27,157 nt of DNA, from contig JBDHZU010000010.1 of the NCBI GenBank assembly GCA_039812085.1, positions 1 through 27,157 of the forward strand. Reading direction: 5' to 3'. Under the pieces are notes generated by a model. It was not told the DNA's origin, ran no database searches, and saw only the letters and a program-made list of their open reading frames with translations. The position numbers and the translations under genes are program-made. The DNA comes from JBDHZU01 sp039812085 (GTDB lineage: Bacteria > Actinomycetota > Actinomycetes > S36-B12 > UBA10799). The number at the start of each line of letters is the position of its first letter. The stretch's first letter is position 1. Below are positions 15,203 through 22,539 of this stretch, in pieces.

Positions 15203-16252
15203 CTAGAGCGTGCCGGCGACGAGTTCGGCGATCTGTGCGGTGTTCAGCGCCGCGCCCTTGCGTAGGTTGTCGCCACACATGAACATGTCGATCGCGCGAG
15301 GGTTGTCGACGGCACGACGGATCCGTCCGACTGCGGTCGGATCGGTTCCGACCACATCAATCGGAGTTGGGAACTCCTTGCTCGCAGGATTGTCGATCAC
15401 GGTCACGGACTGTGCGTTCGACAGAATCTCGCGAGCCTCGTCAGCATCGACTTCATCTCGGAATACAGCGTGGACGGCCAAAGAGTGAGTTGTTACTACC
15501 GGCACGCGAACGCAGGTAGCGGATACCTTCAAGTCGGGAAGCCCAAGAATCTTGCGTGACTCGTTGCGGACCTTCAATTCCTCGGAGGTGTATCCGTCGT
15601 CCTTCAGCGAACCCGCCCACGGAACGACGTTCATCGCCAACGGCGCGGGGAATGCTTCTCCTGGTTCGACAACCTCACGTACGTCACCGGTGCGGGTGCC
15701 CACGTCGCCGGCACCAGCAACTGCGCGAATTTGCGACCGTAGTTCGTCGATGCCAGGTTGACCCGCTCCAGAAGCTGCCTGGTAGCTAGCTACGACGAGT
15801 TCTTCCAAACCCCATCGGCGATGGAGAGCACCCAACACCACAATCATCGACAACGTTGTGCAGTTGGGATTACTGATGATTCCGCGCGGCCGATCAGCGG
15901 CCGCATCGGGGTTGACCTCGGGTACGACGAGTGGAATATCGGAGTCCATCCGGAATGCGCCGGAGTTGTCCACGGCGATAGCGCCGTGCTCTGCCGCGAT
16001 AGGAGCCCATTCGGCAGAGACCTCATCCGGAACGTCGAACATCGCGACATCCACGCCGTCAAAAACTTCCGGCGCAAGGGCCAGAACCTCGATCTCTTCA
16101 CCTCGAACGGTGAGCTTCTTCCCAGCGGAACGAGCCGATGCGATGAGGCGAATTTCGCCCCACACGTCTTCGCGTTCAGTGAGCAATTCCAGCATCACAG
16201 TGCCGACAGCACCGGTGGCTCCAACAACGGCCAGGGTGGGCTTGGTGGTCAC
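15203..16252 (-). CDS. asd: Aspartate-semialdehyde dehydrogenase
   Basis: A 349-aa NADPH-dependent enzyme that reduces aspartyl phosphate to aspartate semialdehyde, the branch point to lysine, diaminopimelate, threonine and methionine. The Rossmann motif VVGATGAVG lies near the N-terminus. The catalytic Cys is in NPNCTT (Cys131), and the substrate-binding part has YQAASGAGQPGIDEL and the basic KVRNESRKIL. I take the GTG at 16252 as start because AAGGAGG lies 5 nt upstream. The longer frame from the ATG at 16270 would begin upstream of that ribosome binding site and adds six non-conserved residues. It follows ask by 36 bp, the standard ask-asd pair. Confidence 0.95.
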   Translation of the reverse strand: MTTKPTLAVVGATGAVGTVMLELLTEREDVWGEIRLIASARSAGKKLTVRGEEIEVLALAPEVFDGVDVAMFDVPDEVSAEWAPIAAEHGAIAVDNSGAFRMDSDIPLVVPEVNPDAAADRPRGIISNPNCTTLSMIVVLGALHRRWGLEELVVASYQAASGAGQPGIDELRSQIRAVAGAGDVGTRTGDVREVVEPGEAFPAPLAMNVVPWAGSLKDDGYTSEELKVRNESRKILGLPDLKVSATCVRVPVVTTHSLAVHAVFRDEVDADEAREILSNAQSVTVIDNPASKEFPTPIDVVGTDPTAVGRIRRAVDNPRAIDMFMCGDNLRKGAALNTAQIAELVAGTL

Positions 16253-16288
16253 GGTGTCCTCCTTGGACATCGATGTGATCGACGATTA

Positions 16289-16801
16289 CTAGCGGCCAGT
16301 GCCGGCATAAACGACGGCTTCACCGTCAGCGTCGAGGCCGAAGGCAGTGTGGATGGCTTGGACGGCACGGGTGGTGTCCTGAGCGCGGACGACGACCGAG
16401 ATACGAATTTCTGAAGTGGAGATCATCTCGACGTTGACGCCAGCATCAGCGAGTGCCCGGAAAGTAGTGGCAGAGACGCCGGGATGGGTTCGCATTCCGG
16501 CTCCGACTAACGAGACCTTTGCGACTTCGTCGTCGTACTCCAGGGACTCAAATTCAATCTTGTCGCGCACGCTTTCGATGGCGGCCAGTGCCCGAGCTCC
16601 ATCGGCCATCGGCAGACTGAACGTGATGTCGGTGTGCCCGGACGCGGATACGTTCTGCACGATCATGTCGACGTTGACATTCGCCTCGGCGAGGGCTTCG
16701 AAGACCGTCGCTGCGCGACCAGGTTCATCTGGCACATGCCCGATGGTGATCTTTGCTTCTGACACGTCATGAGCGACGCCAGCAAGAATCGGTGCTTCCA
16801 C
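16289..16801 (-). CDS. Predicted aspartate kinase beta chain from an internal start
   Basis: Inside ask, on the minus strand, AAGGAG is followed 5 nt later by an in-frame GTG at 16801. The 170-residue product would start (M)EAPILAGVAHDVSEAKITI and contain just the two regulatory ACT domains. This is the position and size at which Corynebacterium lysC produces its separate beta subunit in an alpha2beta2 enzyme (established for that genus). Here the site is visible in sequence, and use is inferred. Confidence 0.65.
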   Translation of the reverse strand: MEAPILAGVAHDVSEAKITIGHVPDEPGRAATVFEALAEANVNVDMIVQNVSASGHTDITFSLPMADGARALAAIESVRDKIEFESLEYDDEVAKVSLVGAGMRTHPGVSATTFRALADAGVNVEMISTSEIRISVVVRAQDTTRAVQAIHTAFGLDADGEAVVYAGTGR

Positions 16802-17569
16802 GATTTCTCCTTGTTCGACCAAACGGTCGTAGTGCTCGACGCTGGTAACCAGCGTTCCCACTGAGTTGCTGAACGATGACTTGACCCACAACGGCAGGTC
16901 ACTGCGACGGGCGTACTCCACACAGCGCAGATGCAGGACTTTGGCACCGTGAGCGGCCAACTCCAGCATCTCTTCATAAGTGGTGACGGGGACGTTGCGC
17001 GCTGCCGGAACGATGCGCGGATCAGCCGAGAAAATCCCGTCCACGTCGGTGTAGATCTCGCAGCGGTCGGCGTTCAATGCTGCTGCCAGTGCGACAGCAG
17101 TGGTGTCAGATCCACCTCGACCAAGTGTGGTGATGTCTTTGCTTCCTTGGGAGACACCCTGGAAACCGGCCACAATCGCGATCGCACCTTCGTCCAATGC
17201 CGTCTGGATACGTCCGGGAGTGACATCGATGATCTTGGCTGAACCGTGGCTGCCGTCGGTGATCAGACCAGCCTGCGAACCGGTGTAGGAACGAGCTTCG
17301 TATCCGAGATCGGCAATCGCCATGGCCAGAATCGCCATCGAGATTCGTTCACCTGCGGTGAGCAACATGTCGAGTTCACGGGCAGGAGGGTTCGGTGAAA
17401 CTTGCTCGGCAAGGTCGATGAGTTCGTCGGTGGTGTCGCCCATTGCAGATACAACGACGACGACTTGATCCCCGTTGGTAAAGGTGTCGACGATGCGTCG
17501 GGCCACGCGCTGGACGCTTTGAGCGTCAGCGACGGAAGACCCTCCGTACTTCTGCACGACAAGCCCCAT
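16289..17569 (-). CDS. ask: Aspartate kinase (alpha chain, with internal beta chain)
   Basis: A 426-aa enzyme for the first step of the aspartate pathway (aspartate to aspartyl phosphate). The kinase domain starts VVQKYGGSSVADAQ and includes ITTLGRGGSDTTAVALA and EIYTDVDGIFSADPR. Two ACT domains follow (ITIGHVPDEPGRAATVFEAL; VSLVGAGMRTHPGVSATTFRAL...EMISTSEIRISVVV), ending VVYAGTGR as in corynebacterial and mycobacterial LysC. Feedback control by lysine and threonine is expected from the family. ATG 17569 is chosen at the conserved N-terminus with AAGGAG 11 nt upstream; the frame extends to a GTG at 17581. A strong internal ribosome binding site precedes a GTG at 16801 (separate entry). Confidence 0.96.
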   Translation of the reverse strand: MGLVVQKYGGSSVADAQSVQRVARRIVDTFTNGDQVVVVVSAMGDTTDELIDLAEQVSPNPPARELDMLLTAGERISMAILAMAIADLGYEARSYTGSQAGLITDGSHGSAKIIDVTPGRIQTALDEGAIAIVAGFQGVSQGSKDITTLGRGGSDTTAVALAAALNADRCEIYTDVDGIFSADPRIVPAARNVPVTTYEEMLELAAHGAKVLHLRCVEYARRSDLPLWVKSSFSNSVGTLVTSVEHYDRLVEQGEIVEAPILAGVAHDVSEAKITIGHVPDEPGRAATVFEALAEANVNVDMIVQNVSASGHTDITFSLPMADGARALAAIESVRDKIEFESLEYDDEVAKVSLVGAGMRTHPGVSATTFRALADAGVNVEMISTSEIRISVVVRAQDTTRAVQAIHTAFGLDADGEAVVYAGTGR

Positions 17570-17676
17570 AGGGGTTCGCACTCCTTGAGAAGATTCGACG
17601 ACAACAACGATTGTGCTGCGGCGCTAGCCACGAACCTCGATTCTACGGCCTAGCAGCATTTCCTATCTGCGTGCCG

Positions 17677-18270
17677 TCAGAGCTGACGACGACCAGCAAA
17701 CGCTCGACCAAGAGTGACTTCGTCGGCGTACTCCAAGTCACCGCCCACCGGCAAGCCACTGGCCAGACGAGACACCGTCAATCCCAGGGGAGTCAGCATG
17801 CGTGCAAGATACGTCGCGGTGGCTTCACCTTCGAGATTTGGATCGGTTGCCAAGACGACTTCGGTCACCGAACCGTTAGCCAGGCGGGCCATCAGTTCTC
17901 GGACGCGAAGCTGATCTGGTCCGATGCCGTCGATGGGACTGATCGCTCCGCCCAACACGTGGTAGACGCCGGTGTATTCGCGGGTACGTTCCACCGCGAC
18001 CACATCTTTGGGTTCTTCCACGACGCAGATGACGGCTCGATCCCGTCGTTCGTCGCTGCAAATTCGGCAGACATCCGATTCGCTGACGTTGCCGCAGACC
18101 TCGCAGAAGCGAACCTTGGCTTTGACGGTGAGCATTGCGTCGGACAGTCGCTGAACATCTTCGGCGTCCGACTGCAGCAGGAAGAACGCAATACGTTGAG
18201 CACTCTTTGGTCCCACACCCGGCAGGCGTCCGAGTTCGCTGACAAGTTCGGCGATCGCGCCGTCGAACAT
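17677..18270 (-). CDS. recR: Recombination mediator protein RecR
   Basis: A 197-aa protein for RecFOR-dependent loading of RecA at gaps. The helix-hairpin-helix is LGRLPGVGPKSAQRIAFFLL (13-32). The Cys4 zinc finger has Cys56, Cys59, Cys68 and Cys71. The Toprim domain begins ICVVEEPKDV (81-90), and the C-terminal region has LATDPNLEGEATATYLAR and ASGLPVGGDLEYADEVTL. Length is standard. The ribosome binding site GAGGAG forms the last codons of dnaX, 8 nt upstream of the ATG, and the intergenic gap is 5 bp, so recR is translationally coupled to dnaX. Confidence 0.97.
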   Translation of the reverse strand: MFDGAIAELVSELGRLPGVGPKSAQRIAFFLLQSDAEDVQRLSDAMLTVKAKVRFCEVCGNVSESDVCRICSDERRDRAVICVVEEPKDVVAVERTREYTGVYHVLGGAISPIDGIGPDQLRVRELMARLANGSVTEVVLATDPNLEGEATATYLARMLTPLGLTVSRLASGLPVGGDLEYADEVTLGRAFAGRRQL

Positions 18271-18275
18271 CTGGA

Positions 18276-20228
18276 CTACTCCTCGAACTCGGTGATCTTC
18301 ACAGCACCGAGTTCACGTGCAATGAGATCGATCCCGGAGTCTTCTTCCAGATCCACGGAATCGGTGACATCTTCATCAACTGGTTGCGGTGTCGGTTCGC
18401 TCTCCGTGGCCACTGCCGGAGAGGTTGATGCTGGTGCTTTCGGGGTGCTCCCGGCGCCAGCCGGGGCGAGTTCCACCGTCACGGCTGAACCAAGGACACC
18501 GCTGGCAATCTCGGATACGCGGGTGGCCTGAGGCGATCCGCTGTAGCGCTTGATTGTCCCGGCATCTTCTTGGGCAGCCAGAATGGTGCTGCCATTCAAA
18601 GCAGTGGGTGTGGATTTGGCGACCATCATCCAGGTGAGACGCGACTCATTCTTAATGGCATCCAGCACGCTCGGCCACAACGCATCGACCTTGTCGAAGG
18701 TCAATGCAGGATCACTACTTGTTGTGGGCGAAGGCGTTGCCGCAGGAGTCGTATCCGGAGACGGTTCTTGTGTTGTCGATTCAGGCGCGACGCCTACTTC
18801 TGTCGGTGTCGGAACAGAATCGGGTGCGCCTACGGCGTCCGGCGTCGAGGTTTCGGGCGCACTAGAAGGTGCGATGTCCGAAAGCCGCTGAGGTCCCCCA
18901 CCTACGCCAGTGGCTTTACGCGCTGCCGGGGCAGCTTTTGGAGTAGCCGTCTCGGCTGCGTTCTTTGCCACTGGTGCAGTAGTGGGAATCGGCGCTGCTG
19001 GTGGTCCAGCTTGGTGATGGGCGGAAGCTGAAACAGTGGCAGCTTGTGCTGTGCCTGCGCCAGAACGCAACGCCTGTTCCACGGCTTCCAACCGCGGAAC
19101 GACTTGGGTGAGTTGGGCATCGGCTGCTGGCAATGCGATCCGGGCCATCAGAAGTTCCAACTGCAAGCGTGGAGCTGTTGCCCCTTTGAGTTCGCTGAGC
19201 CCGATGCTCAACAAATCAGCGCAGCGGCTCATTGATTCGGGGCTGAATTGATCGGCTTGTTCCCGAAGTTCGGTCGCACGCTCTGGTGGTCCGTCGATCA
19301 GTGTGGCTGCGGCGTCGGCATCCACGGTGGACACCACGATGAGGTCGCGGAACCGGTCCAATAAGTCAGCCACGAATCGTCGGGGATCATGGCCGGATTC
19401 CACAACTTCGTCCACGATGGCGAATAGTTCAGCGCCATCGTTGGTAGACATTGCCGTCACCATGCGATCCAGCAGTGCACCGTCGGTGGCACCAAGCTGG
19501 GCGGCGGCATCGGCATAGGTAAGTCCGTCGTCACCGGCTCCTGCCAGTAGCTGTCCGAGGATCGATAGTGAATCTCGAACACTCCCCCCAGATGATCGCG
19601 CGACCAGAGCCAACGCGTTGGGGTCTGCTTCGAGCCCTTCGGATTCACAAATCGCCGCGAGATGCGTTTGCAGAGTGCGGGCGGGAACCAAACGGAATGA
19701 GTAGTGGTGTGTGCGCGACCGGATCGTCGGAATGATCTTGTCTGGCTCGGTCGTCGCAAAGATGAATCGCAAGTGCGGTGGGGGTTCTTCGATCAGTTTG
19801 AGCAGGGCGTTGGCCGCTGCGGAAGACAGTTGGTGGGCTTCGTCGATGATGTAGATCTTGTAACGACTGTTGGCTGGTGCGTAGATCGCTTTCTCGCGCA
19901 GATCACGCGCGTCATCCACCAAACCGTGGGTGGCAGCGTCGAGTTCGATTACGTCGAGTGAGCCAGAACCATTGGGCGCTAGGGCAACGCAACTGTCGCA
20001 TTCACCGCAAGGGGTTGAGGTCGGACCCTTTTCGCAGTTCAGTGATCGCGCCAGGATGCGGGCGCTGGAGGTCTTGCCACACCCGCGGGGACCGGAGAAT
20101 AGGTAAGCGTGGTGAACGCGATCGTTGTCGAGGGCCCGCTTGAGGGGTTCGACGACGTGGTCTTGCCCGATGACCTCAGCCAGTGACCCTGGACGGTATT
20201 TGCGGTAGAGAGCGAGCGACACCACCAC
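18276..20228 (-). CDS. dnaX: DNA polymerase III subunit gamma/tau
   Basis: A 650-aa clamp-loader ATPase. Walker A GPRGCGKT (46-53), zinc module with Cys65/74/77/80, Walker B/DEAH (IIDEAHQLS, 128-135), and sensor/arginine-finger region TIRSRTHHYSFR. The AAA+ and collar domains run to about residue 370. A Pro/Ala/Thr/Ser-rich linker (about 390-530) and a tau-like C-terminal domain (LWPSVLDAIKNESRLTWMM) follow. The start is one of three consecutive GTG codons (20228, 20225, 20222); I keep the first but cannot decide. I did not see an obvious poly-A slippery site for programmed gamma production. It lies downstream of the SRP RNA gene and 5 bp upstream of recR. Confidence 0.96.
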   Translation of the reverse strand: MVVSLALYRKYRPGSLAEVIGQDHVVEPLKRALDNDRVHHAYLFSGPRGCGKTSSARILARSLNCEKGPTSTPCGECDSCVALAPNGSGSLDVIELDAATHGLVDDARDLREKAIYAPANSRYKIYIIDEAHQLSSAAANALLKLIEEPPPHLRFIFATTEPDKIIPTIRSRTHHYSFRLVPARTLQTHLAAICESEGLEADPNALALVARSSGGSVRDSLSILGQLLAGAGDDGLTYADAAAQLGATDGALLDRMVTAMSTNDGAELFAIVDEVVESGHDPRRFVADLLDRFRDLIVVSTVDADAAATLIDGPPERATELREQADQFSPESMSRCADLLSIGLSELKGATAPRLQLELLMARIALPAADAQLTQVVPRLEAVEQALRSGAGTAQAATVSASAHHQAGPPAAPIPTTAPVAKNAAETATPKAAPAARKATGVGGGPQRLSDIAPSSAPETSTPDAVGAPDSVPTPTEVGVAPESTTQEPSPDTTPAATPSPTTSSDPALTFDKVDALWPSVLDAIKNESRLTWMMVAKSTPTALNGSTILAAQEDAGTIKRYSGSPQATRVSEIASGVLGSAVTVELAPAGAGSTPKAPASTSPAVATESEPTPQPVDEDVTDSVDLEEDSGIDLIARELGAVKITEFEE

Positions 20229-20386
20229 AGCCTACGTCTCCCATTCGCACCAGATATACGAAACGCCCTTGCCCACAGTGCCGACCAGAAATTCTGCTGC
20301 CTCGGCGGCCTGAGGCAAACGGAGTGCCTTGTTCTGCCGATCTGCACGACTCGTTTTGGTGCAACTGGTTGCCGAGGAAACGTGAA

Positions 20387-20475
20387 AGACCCCTCGTGCA
20401 CCCATCAGAGCTCGCGGACCCTTGCTGCCTTCCGGCCCTGGGGGATTGACGAGGTGATGCCGCACGAGGGGCTGG
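20387..20475 (-). ncRNA. ffs: Bacterial small signal recognition particle RNA (4.5S type)
   Basis: On the minus strand the apical SRP domain is unmistakable: GGGCCGGAAGGCAGCAAGGG, with the GGAA tetraloop and the asymmetric loop bound by Ffh. A long outer stem closes it (CCCCTCGTGC near 20462-20471 with GCACGAGGGG near 20390-20399). The size of about 85-90 nt fits the small bacterial form that lacks the Alu domain. Ends are set from the terminal helix and are approximate to a few nt. Position in front of dnaX-recR is common in actinobacteria. The -10 candidate TAAGGT lies just upstream. Confidence 0.93.
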
Positions 20476-20480
20476 TGAGA

Positions 20481-20486
20481 ACCTTA
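20481..20486 (-). promoter_or_regulatory. Candidate -10 element of the SRP RNA gene
   Basis: TAAGGT on the minus strand within CGCGTAAGGTTCTC (20477-20490), identical over 14 bp to the sequence before tRNA-Ser(CGA) at 5732-5745. The distance to the predicted RNA 5' end fits transcription start 6-8 nt downstream. No clear -35. Confidence 0.5.
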
Positions 20487-20530
20487 CGCGCTGGTGCGGC
20501 TGTCGTGGGGTGCCCGGTACCCTTCTCCAC

Positions 20531-20615
20531 GGAGGATTCGCCTAGTGGCCTATGGCGCTCGCTTGGAAAGCGGGTTGGGTTAACGCCCTCAGGGGTTCGA
20601 ATCCCCTATCCTCCG
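20531..20615 (+). tRNA. tRNA-Ser (anticodon GGA)
   Basis: An 85-nt class II tRNA. Acceptor GGAGGAT (20531-20537) pairs with ATCCTCC (20608-20614), discriminator G at 20615. The anticodon stem CTCGC/GCGGG encloses TTGGAAA, giving anticodon GGA. A long variable arm follows (TTGGGTTAACGCCCTC region). The T arm is AGGGG-TTCGAAT-CCCCT. CCA is not encoded. The last 14 nt form the start of a tandem 95-bp repeat that runs downstream. A possible -10 (TACCCT, 20518-20523) lies before it, without a clear -35. Confidence 0.96.
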
Positions 20616-20616
20616 C

Positions 20617-20659
20617 TGGTCCCTCAGCACTCCCACCGTAGGTGGGTGCTGAGGGACCA
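20617..20659 (+). terminator. Terminator-like hairpin, unit 1 (after tRNA-Ser(GGA))
   Basis: TGGTCCCTCAGCAC pairs with GTGCTGAGGGACCA and, past a 2-nt bulge, CCACC with GGTGG around a GTA loop. It starts 2 nt beyond the mature tRNA end and is followed by TTTGTGTAT. Stem strength suits transcription termination; the T-tract is weak. Confidence 0.6.
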
Positions 20660-20711
20660 TTTGTGTATGTGGATTCGGGAGGACTGTAAGGACGGTTCCC
20701 CTATCCTCCGC

Positions 20712-20754
20712 TGGTCCCTCAGCACTCCCACCGTAGGTGGGTGCTGAGGGACCA
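20712..20754 (+). terminator. Terminator-like hairpin, unit 2
   Basis: Exact copy of the unit-1 hairpin, 95 bp downstream, again preceded by a complete copy of the tRNA 3' tail and followed by TTTGTGTGT. Confidence 0.55.
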
Positions 20755-20806
20755 TTTGTGTGTGTGGATTCGGGAGGGCTGTAAGGACGGTTCCCCTATC
20801 CTCCGC

Positions 20807-20849
20807 TGGCGTCTCAGTACTCCCACCGTAGGTGGGTGCTGAGGGACCA
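20807..20849 (+). terminator. Degenerate terminator-like hairpin, unit 3
   Basis: The left arm reads TGGCGTCTCAGTAC against an unchanged right arm. Two of the four changes leave G-U pairs, but two break pairing near the base of the stem. The inner CCCACC-GTA-GGTGGG stem is intact. This looks like decay of the last unit. Confidence 0.45.
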
Positions 20850-20972
20850 TTTGTGTGTGTGGATTCGGGAGGACTGGAGGGACGGTTCCCCTATCTCCAC
20901 TTTCGGGTTCCTTTGCCGTCGATCTGTCTTGGTTGAGTGGAGCAAGTCCCCACTGGTGGCTATGCTCGTGAC

Positions 20973-21290
20973 GTGATTTTCAAGGCCGTCGGAGACTCCC
21001 GTCCATACCCAGATCATGGGTTCACGGTGACCGATTGGGCGAGCCTTCCACCCAGCCAAGTTCGACTGGCTGAACTCACCACCACTAAGCGCACGCTGGA
21101 CTTGGATGCGTTGCTTGCCGAGGATTCCACGTTCTTTGGTGACCTGTTCGCACACGTTGTGAAGTGGCACGGCGACTTGTACTTGGAAGACGGTCTACAT
21201 CGAGCCGTTCGCGCGGCTTTGCAACAGCGGCCCATGCTGCATGCGCGAATCTTGGATCTCGATTCTCCTGGTTCTGCAGCCGTTAACTGA
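20973..21290 (+). CDS. Small conserved actinobacterial protein (possibly VapB-like), probably leaderless
   Basis: A 105-aa protein starting (M)IFKAVGDSRPYPDHGFT with the conserved-looking blocks VRLAELTTTKRTLDLDALLAEDSTFFGDLFAHVVKW and GDLYLEDGLHRAVRAALQQR. I recall close actinobacterial homologues at this position that carry the automatic label 'VapB family antitoxin', but no VapC-type toxin gene is adjacent, so I do not adopt that function. The GTG at 20973 fits the family start. A TATGCT hexamer at 20961-20966 places transcription start at or next to this GTG, suggesting a leaderless mRNA. An upstream ATG at 20937 would add 12 residues without family similarity. The gene sits right after the tRNA-Ser repeat array. 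Confidence 0.75.
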   Translation: MIFKAVGDSRPYPDHGFTVTDWASLPPSQVRLAELTTTKRTLDLDALLAEDSTFFGDLFAHVVKWHGDLYLEDGLHRAVRAALQQRPMLHARILDLDSPGSAAVN

Positions 21291-21389
21291 CCCCTGTCAG
21301 CTGTCCACAGGCAGCTGCTCGATTGAAGCGCGCGTGAACAAAATGGTGTGACGATTCCCGCTCACGTAGGTGAGAACTGGGGGAATCGC

Positions 21390-21911
21390 ATGTCTGTCGC
21401 TGTTCGACGAATAATCATTGCTTTGTTGGTGACGGCGTTCTTGTTGGTCGGGATGAACGCACCAAGTCCGCGTGCTTACGCCGCGACAACCGCCACCGCC
21501 ACTCAAGGATCAATTCCGGTGCCGACTGTGAGGGCCATGCCCGCCAAGCCCGTATTGGTCAAGGCAGGCAAGCAGGTCAAGTTGAGTAAGCGAGCAATCC
21601 GAAACTGCGGCTGGCTGACGTGTTCGCTGTATTTGTCAAAGAAGCAGACCAAGTGGCTAAAGAACAACATCTCGGCTGCCGGTGGAATCTGGGCAGGTGC
21701 TGCCACCATCTGTGGTGCTGCCTCTTTGATCTCCGGAATAGGCGCGATCATCGTGGGCATTACGTGCAGTGCGTTCTGGGCGATCTATGGCGGGTTCTTG
21801 TGGAACGCCGTCAAACGAGCCGCGAAGAAGAAGCAGTGTCTGCGAGTTCGACATGCCTACGCAACATTCGGTTTCTACAGCGACAGCAGTCGCTACTGCA
21901 AAGCGAAGTGA
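21390..21911 (+). CDS. Secreted small cationic six-Cys protein with Gly-rich hydrophobic hairpin (unknown function)
   Basis: A 173-aa protein. The start at ATG 21390 is set by GGGGGA upstream and by the signal peptide (MSVAVRRIII, hydrophobic core, AYA-A near residue 31). The mature part has a Pro/Thr linker, then NCGWLTCSLYLSKKQTKWL and a Gly/Ala/Ile-rich hydrophobic segment (about 95-135, ending GAIIVGITCSAFWAIYGGF). A strongly basic tail contains KRAAKKKQCLRVRH and ends YSDSSRYCKAK. There are six Cys (73, 78, 108, 126, 150, 170), which could form three disulfides after export. I do not recognise a named family. The composition resembles secreted membrane-active peptides. The next gene, 7 bp on, encodes a 60-aa two-TM protein, so a bacteriocin/immunity pair is one reading. 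Confidence 0.7.
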   Translation: MSVAVRRIIIALLVTAFLLVGMNAPSPRAYAATTATATQGSIPVPTVRAMPAKPVLVKAGKQVKLSKRAIRNCGWLTCSLYLSKKQTKWLKNNISAAGGIWAGAATICGAASLISGIGAIIVGITCSAFWAIYGGFLWNAVKRAAKKKQCLRVRHAYATFGFYSDSSRYCKAK

Positions 21912-21918
21912 GGCAGAC

Positions 21919-22101
21919 ATGTATGCCCGAATCACCTTGCTAGCGACGGTTGGTTTCGTCGCATTGTCGTTGCTATTCGTGTGGACTCCGTGGAGTGCGC
22001 AACCGAGCGGAGGATTCACCTTTGCTGTTTGTGTCCTTGGTTGGTCGATCATCGCGCTGAGCGTCGGTGTGGTCTATCGCAATAAGAAGAACTCTGAGTG
22101 A
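21919..22101 (+). CDS. 60-aa protein with two transmembrane segments
   Basis: A 60-aa product starting MYARITLLATVGFVALSLLF with a first hydrophobic helix (about 5-22), a short polar loop (SAQPSGG) and a second helix (about 33-53), ending in a charged tail YRNKKNSE. GAGG lies 5 nt before the ATG, overlapping the previous stop region, and the gap is 7 bp, so it is almost certainly co-translated with the secreted protein gene. Size and topology are those of many bacteriocin immunity proteins, but also of many unrelated small membrane proteins. A longer open frame to 21769 overlaps the upstream gene and is not credible. Confidence 0.65.
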   Translation: MYARITLLATVGFVALSLLFVWTPWSAQPSGGFTFAVCVLGWSIIALSVGVVYRNKKNSE

Positions 22102-22139
22102 GAGCCAGGAGATCCGGCAATGCGACAGGGCAAGGACCA

Positions 22140-22526
22140 ATGAATCGATTGTCGCCGAAGCTGCGCACACGGACCCCGTTACCGGACGGCAGATATTTGA
22201 TCGTTAGAGGTGCAGATGACAGTGAGCTGACTAGTGAACAAGCAATAGCTTTTCGAGTCGCGTACCCAGGGATGGGCGCATATGGGGTGTCAGGGTTCTA
22301 CGCCCGTAACAGGCGAGAGGTCGCCGAGCTATGTCAAACGAAGTTGGAACGATGGGCAGTTGTATACAGCTTCGATGGCGAGGACATTGAAGCGTGCGGA
22401 CTAACAGTTGCGCCGACATTCAGAACGCCACATGTCACGATCGCTCATCCCGAGCTTGACGAGTTGCTCGCGCGGCTCAATCGTTGCCCACGCGAAGTCA
22501 TTCGCAACCAGTACCATGAGGAATAG
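22140..22526 (+). CDS. Uncharacterised 128-aa soluble protein
   Basis: I do not recognise this family. The protein reads MNRLSPKLRTRTPLPDGRYL, then AFRVAYPGMGAYGVSGFYAR, NRREVAELCQTKLERWAVVYSF and PTFRTPHVTIAHPELDELL. It is soluble, without signal peptide. ATG 22140 has AAGGA close upstream. An alternative GTG at 22098 overlaps the previous TGA by 4 bp (GTGA) and adds 14 residues; either would keep it in the small operon. The TAG at 22526 lies 13 bp before the next start. The ordered, family-like motifs argue for a real gene. Confidence 0.65.
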   Translation: MNRLSPKLRTRTPLPDGRYLIVRGADDSELTSEQAIAFRVAYPGMGAYGVSGFYARNRREVAELCQTKLERWAVVYSFDGEDIEACGLTVAPTFRTPHVTIAHPELDELLARLNRCPREVIRNQYHEE

Positions 22527-22539
22527 AAACGGAGACGTC

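Larger units (their letters stand above)
20602..20898 (+). repeat. 3.1 tandem 95-bp units starting in the 3' end of tRNA-Ser(GGA)
   Basis: Units run 20602-20696, 20697-20791 and 20792-20886, with a 12-nt partial fourth copy to 20898. Each unit begins with the tRNA tail TCCCCTATCCTCCGCTGG, then a long hairpin with stem GGTCCCTCAGCAC, then a TTTGTGTGTGTG stretch, then the module GATTCGGGAGGA, 7 nt, GACGGTTCCC. Copies 1 and 2 are nearly identical (single-base changes). Copy 3 has four changes in the left hairpin arm, and the partial fourth tail lacks one C. No open reading frame or integrase is associated. The array fills the gap between the tRNA and the gene at 20973. Confidence 0.95.

Noticed and set aside
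15758..16414. 218-aa plus-strand frame opposite asd
   Set aside because: Shadow of asd; its composition follows from the antisense of conserved enzyme codons.
17611..18531. 306-aa plus-strand frame opposite recR and dnaX
   Set aside because: Both minus-strand genes are certain by motif; this frame has no ribosome binding site or family motif.
20531..20615. The TGA/GTG-rich region around this tRNA as part of a plus-strand coding frame (20382-20747)
   Set aside because: The frame crosses SRP RNA, the tRNA and the repeat array, so it is not a protein gene.
20602..20898. CRISPR array
   Set aside because: Units are contiguous near-identical 95-mers with no unique spacers, begin in a tRNA gene, and no cas gene is present.
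20602..20898. Repeated attachment sites of an integrated element
   Set aside because: tRNA 3' ends are common att sites, but units are only 95 bp apart with nothing between them, and no integrase or mobile gene is nearby. A very old remnant cannot be fully excluded.
20937..20972. Upstream ATG for the small gene at 20973
   Set aside because: It adds 12 residues without family similarity and lies upstream of the likely -10 element.
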